Assembly: GCA_947359465.1 (NCBI GenBank)
Contig: OX375872.1
Span: 77,791,100 to 77,855,099, forward strand
Origin: Metellina segmentata
Lineage: Eukaryota > Arthropoda > Arachnida > Araneae > Tetragnathidae
Direction: 5' to 3'
DNA length: 64,000 bases
The position numbers were made by a program, and so were the translations under genes. Shown in pieces: positions 21,048 to 32,515 of this stretch (the first letter of the stretch is position 1; each line of letters opens with the position of its first letter). Below the pieces are notes generated by a model. That model was not told the DNA's origin and ran no database searches. It was given only the letters and a program-made list of their open reading frames with translations.

Positions 21048-21379
21048 GCCGACCAACCGGTATAGTGGTTAAGGTGTTAGCCTCTAGATCGGAAGGTTCC
21101 TGGTTCGAATCCGGGTCCGGGCATGGATGTTTGTAAACGTATGGTGTAGAGGCGGCTGGTGCACCTTAAATCTGTCGTGGCCGAAAGTCCTCACGTTGGG
21201 TTGGCGTGGAAGTTTGGAGAGTGGGGTGCCAGCTCAGGTGTTGCTTCGTCATCTGACCGTGGTTCAAAATTACGAGGTGTTGTCCTCGGATCTTTCCCTC
21301 AAGGGACTGATCCCGGACCGTCGTCAATAGCCCGTTGTGTTGCTCTAGTACGACGTTAACTAAAAATTACCAAAAATTA
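21048..21379 (+). mobile_element. Full-length tRNA-derived SINE, first head type
   Basis: This is the second near-identical full copy. It has the same A and B boxes and body as 18,913-19,248, differing at a few positions and in tail length. A 15-bp target duplication CCGGTTCGTTATTGG lies at 21,033-21,047 and 21,380-21,394. Confidence 0.92.
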
Positions 21380-21482
21380 CCGGTTCGTTATTGGCGTCCA
21401 CTATCTTCTAATTTTGGTTATTTTTTAATGTTCTTCACAATCTTGATCTATTTTGATAGCTTGTGCCCTTCTGTAGCCGAGT

Positions 21483-21506
21483 CGAGGCCAACGATCGTTG
21501 GCCTCG
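21483..21506. repeat. 24-bp perfect palindrome
   Basis: The sequence centred on ACGATCGT, with GAGGCC/GGCCTC outer arms, reads the same on both strands over 24 bases. No associated gene or TIR was seen. Confidence 0.85.
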
Positions 21507-21895
21507 GTCGAGAGCCCAAAATAATTTGACTAATTCGTCAGCTCTTAATTGAATATTGTTCGCTGAAATGAGCGGAAGGTCAGCATCGAAAGTTGTCCAA
21601 AATCCCCTGGGGGAAACGATTAAGGTGAATTCAGATGTTCCCAGAAAAACCTGTTTTTGAATTTACATGATCTTGTCTTCGATTCTCTCTTTTGACAATA
21701 TTGAATGATGGAATTTATTAAACACTTTCTGCATTTACTTAAACTTTTGCAGAATTTCACTTGATGCATATTAGAAGTCAGTTAAAACACAGTCTGTTCT
21801 TTTTAAGAAATAGAATTCGTTCTTGCACATTTAAATGTAGGAACATAGACCAGTCATGTAATGAATGCTTATCCTTGCAAAAGGAATATAATTTA

Positions 21896-22401
21896 CCCTT
21901 CCTACAATAATGGACCGGACAGCACGATGTGATGGTATAAGGGAAAGAATACATGCTTTAATGGGGAGATGGTCCCTACGTGCTGTAATTACACTAACAA
22001 CCCTTCTATGCATACTTTCAACAAGGTTTTGATACACAGCTATGGGAATTTGTGTCCATTCCTGCTGCAAGAATATCGCCAGCTCAGCTGTAGATTTTGG
22101 ACGTGATTCCCTGGTCTGTAAGCGTAGCTCTAACTCATTCCACAAATGTTTTATGGGGTTTAGGTCGGGACTATGAGCAGGGCATGGAAGGCGTTTTACA
22201 TCCATAACATTCGTTCATTCCATAAAATTGCTAGAGCGTAGGAAGAACCTGATTGTCCAAAATGTTCATGTAGGCGTCGGCGTTCAATTTACCAGCAACA
22301 ACATGCAAAGGTCCGAGGCCATACCACGAAATTCTCAGTCGAAAATGCAGTCGTATTTTATGCAAATACTCTGGCGTCCGGTCCATTATTGTAGGGTAGT
22401 G
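21896..22401 (-). mobile_element. Internally deleted Tc1-like element
   Basis: Inverted ends share CTACAATAATGGACCGGAC (left near 21,904, right near 22,377-22,394), and TA dinucleotides flank both ends. Inside, on the minus strand, an N-terminally deleted transposase starts almost at the right TIR. It shows GLGPLHVVAGKLNADAY and then, after a frame break, HSPDLNPIKHLWNEL, the C-terminal D[D/E]E region. The N-terminal HTH half is deleted, so only a non-autonomous derivative of about 506 bp remains. Confidence 0.82.
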
Positions 22402-22404
22402 TAT

Positions 22405-23430
22405 ATTGCATTTGCGGTAACTAATAAAGTTACTTTCGAGTCCTGCAGTCTTTAAGAAAAACAGCTTTTTGTTAACAGATTGAAAACACAAGAGTTTACA
22501 AACTTGATAAAAAAATACAATACACCATTATAATTTTTTAACAAACTGTGCAGCTTCTTGTAATATAAAATTCTGCATTGATAAAAAACCAACTACAGAA
22601 CTTAGGTCCTTGCATTAAACTATATAACATAAATGTTAAAGTTTACAAAGAAATAAAACAATTGAAGTTCGTAATTAATAATAGAACTTGGATTCCTCGC
22701 CTATTACCAACTTACAACATTTTATCGATTTCCACCCAATCACAGCTAAACAGAACCTCTAGGTAATTGGGGAATAAGTAGAAAAATACAAGGAGTTAAA
22801 AGAATAATCTTTTAACTTTTGTCCAATCTGGTTTTTGAAGACTTCTAAACTAAATCCAATACAAAGAATGTCCTTTCTTGCTATTACTAAATGTCAAATG
22901 CTATCACTGGAGCCCTGTAAATACTTACCGTGTCCTCCCAATTAATTTAAAAAAGTGGAAAGGATCAACTTTGTTTGTCTACTAACTTAACTAAAAAAGT
23001 CAATAGAACTTCTGGAACTAAATACTAATGTAACTAAAATTTAACCTAATTTCAATGAAGTAAACCTGTGTGTAGGCGATACCCCCTGGTCTGTTTTATC
23101 AACCAGTAAAAGAGTAGTTTTAGAATTTAAAAATGTTGATCAACCACAAATATAAAATTGGTTTTGTTTTGTTGCTTATTCGAACTCCAGTGATACATTT
23201 TGAACGATACAGAAAGCCTAATTCAGCTTTTGCTTATTTAGAACTATGGGTTTTTAAGATATTCCTTATTTTGTTTTCAAGTGCAAATTATACAGCAGTT
23301 AACGCTTAGACTCGGATGTCTTGGCAACAAACACTACATTCAAGAGTAACAAATTTAAAAATAATCCAGGATATGAAACCATTAATGCTAAATGCACACA
23401 AAAATGAACCAAACACACACATGAACTGCA
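22405..23430. other. Gene-free AT-rich stretch
   Basis: No coding similarity, repeat or structural motif was recognised. Confidence 0.4.
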
Positions 23431-23436
23431 GGGTCG

Positions 23437-24300
23437 AGTCACATTATTGACCACCTGCTAATATCCAGAATAACCGCTAGATATCCAGAAGCTGACGGCG
23501 TGGGAGTGAGTCTATAAGATTGCTGAAGGATTATACAGGTATCTGGGGCCGTGCAGACGGCAGTTCTTCCGACAGCAGCGGCAGGGTGCATGATAAAGTG
23601 TCCATACTACGAACATGGCGATCGATATGATCCCAAAGTTGCTCAATTGGGTTCGATCTGATGAATTTTGGGGCAGCGGAGCACATCGAAGTTTTCGCCG
23701 TGCTCCTCCAAAGAATCGCAAACATTTCTGGACGTATGGCACGCCGCATAGTCCTGCTGAAAGATCCCATCCTTCTGAGGAAAAAAGTCAACATGCATGG
23801 GTGTACATGATCGGCAACAATGAGTACATAATCCAATCCGTTGAGTGTGCCTTCCACAGGTACGAAAGAACACAGACAATGCGATGAAAACATTCCTCAC
23901 ACAGTAACACTGCCACCACCATATTGTGTTTTTCCAGCAATGGTTGCAGGTCTAATTGCAGGGTGTTCGTTCTCGGACGTTTATCATCGGACAAGGAACG
24001 TCCATCCGTTCAATAGAGCAGAAAACGTGACTCGTCGGAGAAGGCAACCTTTTGCCAATCAGTAGCAGTCCAGTTCTGGTATTGCAGCGCAAATTGAAGC
24101 CGTTTTTGTTAATGCAACTTCGTCAGAATGAGGGCAGTTACCATTCGTCTGCTTCGGAGCCCCATACGTAATAGGGTTCGTTGTACTGTCGTATTGGTGG
24201 CTTCACACCAACGGCGACAGCGACTAAACACATGTATCTTCGCTATTGCGCATGCGTATTACAAACACATTTTGTTTCTCCCGGTTTGTCTCTGTCGCTG
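23437..24300 (-). pseudogene. Decayed Tc1-like transposase
   Basis: Three reading frames on the minus strand each hold pieces of a Tc1 transposase. One has the FQQDYAACHTSRN block of the second catalytic aspartate. Another has SNPIEQLWDHIDRHV, equivalent to the SPDLNPIEHLWD block. A third has the region around LSDDKRPRTN. The left edge near 23,440 carries a TATTGACCACCTGCTAATAT word like a known Tc1 terminus. The right terminus was not found. Many frameshifts mark an old copy. Confidence 0.75.
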
Positions 24301-24426
24301 CGCTTTCAAGTCTTGTAGGTGTAATATCCTAGTTACAAATATCCTATGATAGACAATTGATATTGATGTGTCAAGATTGATATTAGAGACATGCTACAAG
24401 CTCTAGCTCCAAGTGTGATCTGACCT

Positions 24427-24518
24427 GTGAGTCAGGATCACTATATTTATTGAAATACTTCGTGGCGCCATCTATTGATAGATTACATAATAACATCACA
24501 ATAATAACATACATCACA
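24427..24518 (-). repeat. LTR-like 92-bp repeat, left copy
   Basis: On the minus strand it starts TGTGATGTATG, directly after a purine tract, and contains an AATAAA signal, as expected for a 3' LTR or its first part. It may continue leftwards, but nothing on the other side allows comparison. Confidence 0.75.
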
Positions 24519-24617
24519 TGCCCTTCTTTTAAAATGAAAACACAGTATACAATTTTTTTTAAAGTTAAAACAAGCATGTAATGTTTTACAATAATATAAA
24601 AGCTTAAATTTTTACGT

Positions 24618-25511
24618 TTATTCGTAATGGTCTCTATAACGAGTTGGTTTAGTGATTGTTCTTGTGGACCTCCTCACCACAGTTTGGGAACACGAATTTC
24701 CACTCACCTGGTTGTCAGTCCCATCCGTCTGGTGTGGGTCACTATTACTACCATACAAATCTTCCACAGTCCTTGCATGGATAACACCAGTCGGCATTGA
24801 GGTGTCTTGACGAATATGAATTATATTACGTTTGTACTGTCTACCGCCTGTGTCTTCTACCATATATGATATGGGATTTGGTCCAACTTCAATGATGGTA
24901 CCTTGTGTCCATGGCTCATTCATTTGCTTACGAAACCATATCTTTGTGTCTTTTTTAAATTGTGGATGACTCTTTGTGTGTTTGTTTCCATGCAAACCCT
25001 GTATCTTTTGCCTATTCTTTAGAGAAATTTTTGCATCCTTGATTAGATAGTTGGGTTCAAGGCGATCTGGGTGAGATGGCAAGAATGACCGCAATCGCCT
25101 GCCCATTAGTAGTTCAGCCGGCGAAGGAAGATCAGGTGCTGGCTGGATCCTGTAGTCGAGTAAAACAATATACAGATCTTTACCATCCTGTTCTGCTTTG
25201 ATGAAAGTATTCTTGAATGTTTGTATGGCTCTCTCAACCTGTCCATTTGCTCTGGGAAAATGTGGTGAAGTTATCTTATGTGAGACACTCCACTCGTGAA
25301 AGAATTCTCTAAAAGCTTCCGAGTTGAAAGGGGGTCCTCCGTCACTCACTAATTCTTCTGGAATACCGTGTCTGGCAAAGATAGATTTCATGGCTGTGAT
25401 TACTGCCTGGGCATTGGTGCTGTTCATGTGTTGAACTTCTAAGTATTTCGAGAAATAGTCTATCATGAGGAGGAAGTAACGACCTTTGATCTCCAGAAAA
25501 TCACACGCCAC
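24618..25511 (-). pseudogene. Gypsy integrase core and C-terminus
   Basis: This frame of 297 residues starts inside the integrase core at ACDFLEIKGRYFLLMIDYFS, which has the first catalytic aspartate. LVSDGGPPFNS has the second, and FPRANGQVERAIQTFK has the catalytic glutamate. The C-terminal chromatin/DNA-binding part continues to the stop at 24,618. The upstream HHCC part lies in other frames at 25,584-25,971, cut off by a tandem duplication. Confidence 0.88.
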
Positions 25512-25636
25512 AAAATGATTACTGCCTGGGCATTGGTGCTGTTCACATGTGTTGAACTTCTAAGTATTTCGAAAAATAGTCTATCATGAGGAGGAAGTAA
25601 CGACCTTTGATCTCCAGAAAATCACACGCCACCTTC
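25397..25636 (-). repeat. 119-bp tandem duplication within integrase
   Basis: The stretch starting TGATTACTGCCTGGGCATTG at 25,397 repeats from 25,516. The second copy has two extra bases (TTCACATG against TTCATG) and an A for a G. It duplicates part of the catalytic core and breaks the frame. Confidence 0.9.
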
Positions 25637-25971
25637 TGCCATGGCCGCTGAGGAGGATCTTGCTGTAATAAAGTCTCTTTTTGATTTGCACGTTGGTATT
25701 TCTGGCAAATTTGACACTTACCAACAAATAACTCAACATCTCTGTTGATGCTTGGCCAATAAAAGTACTATCTGGCCTTTGATTTACATGCAACGACTCC
25801 TCTGTGTGATACATGTATTTTTTGTAGGACTTCTTCTCTAGCAAGTGATGGGACGATGAGACGTTGGCCTCGACAAAGTATGCCATCCTTGGTGCAGTAG
25901 AGTTCCTCTTTACAGTGCCAGAAGGCTTGTGCAGCATGTCTTGTTTTGGCCCTGTCAGGCCACCCATTCAT
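25584..25971 (-). pseudogene. Gypsy integrase N-terminal part, frameshifted
   Basis: Overlapping frames hold the zinc-binding integrase region, with HAAQAFWHCKEELYCTKDGI and EEVLQKIHVSHRGVVACKS. In family members the latter is the H of the HHCC motif. Stops and shifts separate it from RNase H on one side and the catalytic core on the other. Confidence 0.7.
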
Positions 25972-26187
25972 AATGTGGAATGTGACATCTTGTAACTCTT
26001 GATCACTAGCTGTTAGTTTAGAGTACTTTTCTTATTGAGATGAGGTCGCAGATGCCAGAAGACATAATGTTACATGTGCCTTATGATCTGTTACTTCCTT
26101 TCTTCATGCATAGCATCAGTCAGCTGCGCTCTAGACAGTGCAACAGCAATTAGCAGCTGTTTTCCTGGAACATAGACCAAAGTTATC

Positions 26188-27687
26188 TCATATCGATTGA
26201 GTCGTAGTAGCATTCGTTGGTCTGGGTGATATTGTGTCATATGGCTTCTTGCTTAAGCCCAATAGTAGTTTGTGGTCAGTTTGCACCACCACAGGTCTCC
26301 CATAGGTGTAGTAATTGAAGTGCTCGAGCCCATAGATAACTGCAAGCAGCTCCTTTTCAATTTGTGCATAACGTTGTTGCGTTTCTGTCAGAGACACTGA
26401 ACCGTAAGCAACAGGTTGGGAGTCTTGAAGCAACACGGCTCCTATACCATACTTGCTGGCATCCACAGATACTGTCACTGGTTTTGCAACATCAAAATAT
26501 TGTAGACATGTTGTTTGCACAATTTGTTTTTTAATTAAATCAAAGTCTCTTTCAGTGTTTTGATCCCATAACCATGGAGTATTCTTCTTTAATAGCTGAC
26601 GTATTGAGTGTGTTAAGTTTGACAGGCTTGGTATGAACTTGGCCAGGTACGTTACCATTCCAAGGAATCTTTGCAAGTCTTCACGACTTTTTGGCACGGC
26701 AAACTCATCAATTGCTTTTACTTTTTGGGGGTCAGGTTCAATACCTCTTTGCGACATCACATGACCCAGGTAATTCACTTGGGTCAAAGCAAGCTGTTTC
26801 TTCTCAATATTGAACTTCAGATTCGCTTCTCTAGCAATTGTGAGAGTTCTGCGCAGTATCTGGCAATGCTCTTCCATCGATGATGAACCCAGTGCTATGT
26901 CATCAAAGTATGGGTTTACTGCAGGCTCCTTGTCGAAGATTTCATCCATGGTACGTTGAAATTCTTCTGTAACATTATTTAGGCCAAATGGTAGGACAAG
27001 AAAACGATACCTTCCCCACGGCGTGGTGAAAGTGGTTAAATATGAAGAGTCTTTGTGCAACGGGAGTTGCCAGAAACCATTCTTAGCGTCTAGGATACTA
27101 AATATCTTGCTACCCTGAAGTTTCGTTAAGAGGCGATCAGCAGATGGGATTGGGTAGTGGGGTCTTTGTATAACCTCATTTAACGGCCTTGGATCCAGAC
27201 AAATTCTCAGCTTTTTAGGGGTGTTGACAACAACCATGTTATTAACCCATTCAGTAGGTTCATCGACTTTTGTGATGACACCTGATTCCACCATGTGCTG
27301 TAGTTCTTCTTTAACTTCATCATGTAGAGCTAATGGTATTTTACGTGGGGCAGCTACATTTGGGATGTAATTTTCCTTCAATTTAATTTCTACCTCACGA
27401 TTCAATCTTCCCATACCACTGAACACATCAGAAAACTCTTTGATGATTTGTTGAGGTGTTTCTACTATTCTACTACAGCCTGTGCTTTTTTTGACATTGT
27501 ATAAGCGCTTAATGAGTCCTAACTGTTCACAAGCAGATAAACCTAGTATAGGACTTGACTCAAGAGTTGTCACAACAAATTTCAAATCCTCTTTAACTTT
27601 ATTAGTTTTGCAAGTAAGTGAACACTCACCCATGATTGGAACTAAATTATTACAGTAATCCAGCACTGGTTGTTTTGTATTTTTCAC
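26188..27687 (-). pseudogene. Gypsy reverse transcriptase and RNase H
   Basis: This open frame of 499 residues starts after the protease and ends in RNase H. RT landmarks are LRICLDPRPLNEVI, FSILDAKNGFWQLPL with the first catalytic aspartate, and YFDD in place of the usual YxDD. RNase H shows VSVDASKYGIGAVLL, EKELLAVIYGLEHF and VQTDHKLL. The frame itself is intact, but stops on both sides detach it from protease and integrase, so the element cannot make a full polyprotein. Confidence 0.88.
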
Positions 27688-27976
27688 CAGTGGTTTTTTT
27701 CCATTTTAAGAGTTCACTTTTAGGGATGACGTTTACTTGAGTACCCGTATCCAATTTGAAAACAACATCATTTTCGTTGACGGCGATTTTTTGATACCAA
27801 ACATTGCGTGACCTGTCTCCCTTTAAAGACTCGACAGTTTTTATCTCTCCTAAAAACATAAATTCCGAGTCGCTTTCGCCATCGTCCTGTTCAACAGCAT
27901 TGATTCGGCGGCTGCTTTGTTGATAATTTGAACGCACTTTCGATCTGCAAACGGAAGCCCAGTGATTTTTTAACAA
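27650..27976 (-). pseudogene. Gypsy gag zinc-knuckle end and aspartic protease
   Basis: The frame begins at the end of a CCHC-like knuckle (LLKNHWASVC; its first cysteines are just upstream). It continues to VFKLDTGTQVNVIP, with DTG as the catalytic site. It overlaps the start of the RT frame by about 38 bp in another register, so a frameshift separates protease from RT. Confidence 0.8.
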
Positions 27977-28084
27977 ACATTTCTTACACTTCGTTCCAAA
28001 GGCAGGACAATTGCGAGGTTCGTGAACACGGCCGCGATTCCTGCACTTAAATTCGTTTGGATATCTTCCGGGACGATCGGGAAT

Positions 28085-28836
28085 GTTGTTTTAATTTTTT
28101 CGTGATGACGCATTCCGAGATTTGGCGCGATTTACGGCGTCAACTGCTACTGGTTGGCTCTCATTGATTTCCCGGGCTTGTGCTTTGCTATGTTCGGCGG
28201 CTTTGCAATCACTGACTAAATCTTGTAAGGTCTTCGCTTTTCTAGCAGTTTCCCTTATTAGTCTTTCTTGCAAAGGCTTGTCAAGTAGTCCTTGAATTAT
28301 TTTGTCGCGAACCATGCGTTCTGCAAAAGTTTCGTAGTTATATTCCGTAACTGCACTTCTCAGTCTGGAATAATAGTCCGAAAATTTCTCGTCTCTTTCT
28401 TGCTTCATTTCCAAAAACTTGAAAGATGCATAAATCTCGTTCTGATAATCTTTTAAAAAGTTATCGAATTCGTCAAGAATCTGTTTTAGGGTGAACTCCG
28501 TAGTGGCTCCTTCGGGTTTCAGGTCGAACGATCGGAATTATTTCTTCAATTCGTCCCCGCAAATATGACAAAATAATGCTGTTTTCGTCCTTTCCGGCTC
28601 TTTGCTATATCGTAGAGCTTCAACATAATCTTCAAAATCTTGTCTCCAGTGCCTCCATGCTTCTTGTGGATTTGTTCCGGATTCAAACGGTGGTATCGTC
28701 GTGAGTCAGGATCACTGTATTTATTGAAATACTTCGTGGCGCCATCTATTGATAGATTACATAATAACATCACAATAATAACATACATCACAGGAGGAAG
28801 TTCAACTTTCGTCTCTGTCGCCATGCCGACAGCCAA
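28085..28836 (-). pseudogene. Gypsy gag, interrupted by a 92-bp LTR copy
   Basis: The apparent gag start MATETKVELPP lies just upstream (minus strand) of the 92-bp repeat at 28,701-28,792. Gag-like sequence resumes after it with NPQEAWRHWRQDFEDYVEAL and continues, with a stop near 28,540, into MKQERDEKFSDYYSRLRSAV. The repeat therefore splits gag. The part downstream of 28,414 is open for 107 residues. Confidence 0.75.
28701..28792 (-). repeat. LTR-like 92-bp repeat, right copy
   Basis: It matches 24,427-24,518 with one substitution noted. It lies inside the gag N-terminus instead of upstream of it, and no clear 5-bp target duplication was found. Confidence 0.8.
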
Positions 28837-28892
28837 TTAGAATAAAGCCTAATCCGATTTCGGTTGAAGTTTTTCACTCAGCAAGCTAAAAA

Positions 28893-29149
28893 TTAATAAT
28901 ATCGAAATCCCATGGGCTCAGGATAGAAGACTCACATGGAATCAGAACACAAAAAACGTTATCCATAAATTCCGAGACGTAAAACGTAAACTTTTCCACC
29001 TAATTGCTCGGAATTCGCCAATGACTATTGAAAACCAAATACTCTTGTACCTAAACTATCTCAGACCAGTAATCACATACGCAAGCCAAATTTGGGGATC
29101 TACTAATAACAAAAATATAAATTCACTTGAAATCCTTCAAACTTCCACA
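28893..29149 (+). pseudogene. LINE reverse transcriptase, part 1 of 3
   Basis: Plus-strand coding similarity reads RKLFHLIARNSPMTIENQ and YLRPVITYASQIWGS, then NSLEILQTSTLRT. These are the C-terminal blocks of a Jockey-like non-LTR reverse transcriptase. The protein is cut by the hAT element at 29,158 and resumes in the same sense at 38,094. The N-terminal part is missing. Confidence 0.85.
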
Positions 29150-29296
29150 CTACGAACCACGGGCGCCGACTTTGGAAAAATATTGGGGGGGGGGGGGAGT
29201 ATCCGTTGTTTGGGGTGTATCCCCCTTGAAACTAAAAAAATCCTCTTTTGACCAAAAATGCAACCCAACATCCCTTCCGAATTGTTTTCGGCTAAG

Positions 29297-29368
29297 TCTC
29301 TGGGAGGGAAGCTAATACCCGGCCACCAATAAAAATTGGTGGCCGGGTATTAGCTTCCCTCCCAGAGA
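29297..29368. repeat. Perfect hairpin, 34-bp arms and 4-nt loop
   Basis: Left arm 29,297-29,330 and right arm 29,335-29,368 are exact reverse complements around the loop AAAA. The sister element's matching position (about 30,720-30,760) has the left arm only. Confidence 0.95.
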
Positions 29369-30070
29369 AGAAATAAAAATTGAAAATTTGAAATTGAAAA
29401 AATTGAAAAAACGAAATAAAAATTGGTGCATTATACTAATTTGGGACCGTTGCTGAACTTGCATGGCACAGGTAACATTTTGTAAAAAAAAATCATATTT
29501 TTAAACCTCTAATTCTTTTAATACTTTAAAAAAAACTAAAAAAATTTCGAAATCCTTAAATACTATTCCAGGGAAATAAAAATTTATTTTAGAAAATTAT
29601 TTTTTAGTTTTAAAAGAATGGATTCAGGATTTAGAATTTCATGTCTGAGTGATTGGTGAACTTCGTTTAATATTTTTAAACATTTTTCTCCTCAAAGTTA
29701 GGTAAATATTAATTGTACAATGTTTGTTCAGCGAGTCAATAAAAATATATTTCACAACACTAGGATATAAAGATAAAAATACAACAATAAAAATGAATTT
29801 GGAAACAATAGATCAAGATTTGTAAACCCAAATTTTTTTTGCTGATTTAAAATCAGATTTTGCCATAAAAAATACTCGTATATTATTTGAGAAATTTTAA
29901 CAATTTCATACTTAATATGACAAAATTTATGTAAATTATAACAATAATAAAATATTAGGTACAATAGATACCAACTTAGGTACACTAAATAAAAATAACT
30001 TTAATGAAAACCCCAATTTAAAACTCAAATCTTTAAAGAAAATCATCTTTATCTTAATTAAAATTTTAAA

Positions 30071-30581
30071 TTAAAAAGCAGCAAATGTAGACTTTCGTAT
30101 TTGATTTCGTCCAATGAATTCATTCACGAGAGGTCTAAGATCCAATTCGTCTAAAACTGTTTGATGCGTATTTAGTATTGCTACATAGTTAAGTCTTTCT
30201 TGTCCCATTGTTGATCTTAGATAGGTTTTAAGACGACGAAGAGAGCTAAAAGATCTTTGAGCTGTACAAGTTGTCACTGGAATGGTTTGCAACAGTTTCA
30301 AACATTTTTTTACTTCTGGAAAGAGATCTCCAAGAGCTTTGTCACTTAAAATGAACTCTTTCAAATTTTTAATTGAATCCAGCGAAACATTTCTTTGTTT
30401 GGAAATATCATGCAACATATTTAGATGCAATAACAGCCGGTCACAATCCAAATCATCTTTGAAAAACTCTTTAGCACTTGGAAATTCCCCAGTTCCATTT
30501 TTCGCTGCTTGAACACACTCTTCTTCGATGGTAACTATATTTTTTATTGCTGAAGATTCAAACCTTTCATTGAGGCAATTT
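30071..30581 (-). pseudogene. Outer hAT transposase, C-terminal dimerisation domain
   Basis: The frame has CDRLLLHLNMLHDIS, the signature TAQRSFSSLRRLKTYLRST and MGQERLNYVAILNTH, ending at a stop at 30,071. These are the hAT C-terminal dimerisation motifs. The N-terminal remainder continues on the far side of the nested element, at 34,445 and above. Confidence 0.88.
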
Positions 30582-32515
30582 CAGGGGCGCCGACTTCGGA
30601 AAAATATTGAGGGGGCCCAGGGAGTATCCGTAGCTTGAGGTGTATCCCCCCCCCCCGAAACTAAACAAATCCTCTTTTGACCAAAAAGGCAATCCAACAT
30701 CCCTTCCGAATTTTTTTCGGCTACGTCTCTGCGAGGGAAGCTAATACCCGGCCATCAATAATAAAAAACGAAATAATTGGTGCATCATACTAATTTGGGA
30801 CCGTCGCTGAACTTGCATGGCACATGTAACATTTTGTAAAAAAAAAATTTCATATTTTTAAACCTCTAATTTTTTTAATACTTTTTTTTAAAAAAAACTA
30901 AAAAAATTTCGAAATCCTTAAATCCCATTCCAGGGAAATAAAAATTTATTTTAGAAAATTATTTTTTAGTTTTAAAAGAATGGATTTAGGATTTAGAATT
31001 TCATGTCGTGAGTGATTGGTAAACTTCGTTTAATATTTTTAAATATTTTTCTCCTCAAAATTACGTAAATATTAACTGTACAATGCTTGTTCAGAGAACC
31101 AATAAAAATATATTTCACAACACTAGGATATAAAGATAAAAATACAACAAAAAACTGAATTTGGAAGCAATAGATCAAGATTTGGAAACCAAAATTTTTA
31201 TTTGCCGATTTTAAATCAGATTTTGCCATAAAAAATACTTATATTATTTGAGAAATTTTAACAATTTCATACTTAATATGACAAAATTTATGTAAATTAT
31301 AAGAATAATAAAAGATTAGGTACACTAGATACCAACTTAGGTACACTAAATAAAAATAATTTTAATGAAAACCCCAATTTAAAACTCAAATCTTTAAAGA
31401 AAATCATCTTTATCTTAATTAAAATTTTAATTTAAAAAGCAGCAAATGTAGACTTTCGTATTTGTATTTGATTTTTCGTATTTGAACGTATAGATAATTA
31501 AATCATTAATAATGTACTTTACCTAATTCGACCAAAATTTTTTTAAAAAGCACTTTTACCTTGATACCACGGAATTCTTTTTTTTTTTTCATATTATTTT
31601 CATTCTTAAAACTGTTTAAAGGTTTTGCATATTGATGTTTTGGGCTGTACTGTGTAAATATTTTATTAAAAAAAAATATAACATTGTTATGTCTAAAAAA
31701 TAGCTTGCTTAAAATTTAAAACAAATCATTTCTAAAATAATGAATCATCATTACCTTTAAACATGGCATAAAATTAGAATTTTCTAAGAAGTATTATTGT
31801 AATGGAATAAAAACCAGTACAAGATTTTAATATGTTTTCTATATAACGCCATTTAAAAATAATGGGCGCCGGGAACAACCCCCCAACATTATATTGTCGT
31901 AGGGGGCAGTGTAATGGTGTGTAAATATTCACACGCACCAATACACTGCATTATAATTTCAGTACTAATTTTATTCATAAATATTAAACCCAAATTCTAC
32001 ACTTGGCTTGTACTATTTTCTTTTATTTCAAAGAAAATTAAAATAATCCTAATTTAATACTATTTTATAGAGAATTTTTAAATTTTGATAGTTTTAAAAG
32101 TAATTGCACTTAAAATGTTTCATTCAAATGTTGGTTTCGGATAACCATGATCATAAAATATTCGTTCTTTTTCACAAAAACAAAAGTTTCGACAATTTTT
32201 TTTAGAAAGAAAATGTTACAAATTTCAAGAGATATTTCATTCAAATAAAAATATTCATAAAAATCCATGCTTTATAATTTAAATAATTTCTACTTCATAC
32301 CTTTCGAATTTTAAAATTAAATGTTGACAGTGGCGGATCCAGAATGTTCCTACCTTTTCGACTCAGAAAGAGCACTCGTTTTTTTATTTTTACTAGTTTA
32401 TCAATCTCTATTTAATTTAGTCATACAGCTCTATTTCATATCTGGAATGCCTGAATGACTATTCGCGGATAGATTCTGATCTGATATTCTTCTGATCTTC
32501 TGATATATTCTGAAC

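Larger units (their letters stand above)
24427..28885 (-). mobile_element. Decayed gypsy (Ty3) retrotransposon
   Basis: Gag, protease, RT, RNase H and integrase follow in gypsy order on the minus strand, broken by stops and frameshifts. The integrase ends at about 24,618, followed by an AAAAGAAGGGC purine tract and a 92-bp LTR-like segment (24,427-24,518). A second copy of that segment, with one difference noted, lies at 28,701-28,792 inside the start of gag rather than outside it. No env-like ORF exists. The pol is of the K02A2.6-like type common in spider genomes (family knowledge). Confidence 0.85.

Noticed and set aside
18913..21379. tRNA genes predicted by the A and B boxes
   Set aside because: The heads are followed by SINE bodies and flanked by insertion duplications, and a proper anticodon arm cannot be drawn. 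They are SINE promoters, not tRNA genes.
24427..28885. Gypsy element as an infectious errantivirus with env
   Set aside because: No env-like ORF lies after the integrase, and pol and gag carry stops, a tandem duplication and an LTR insert.
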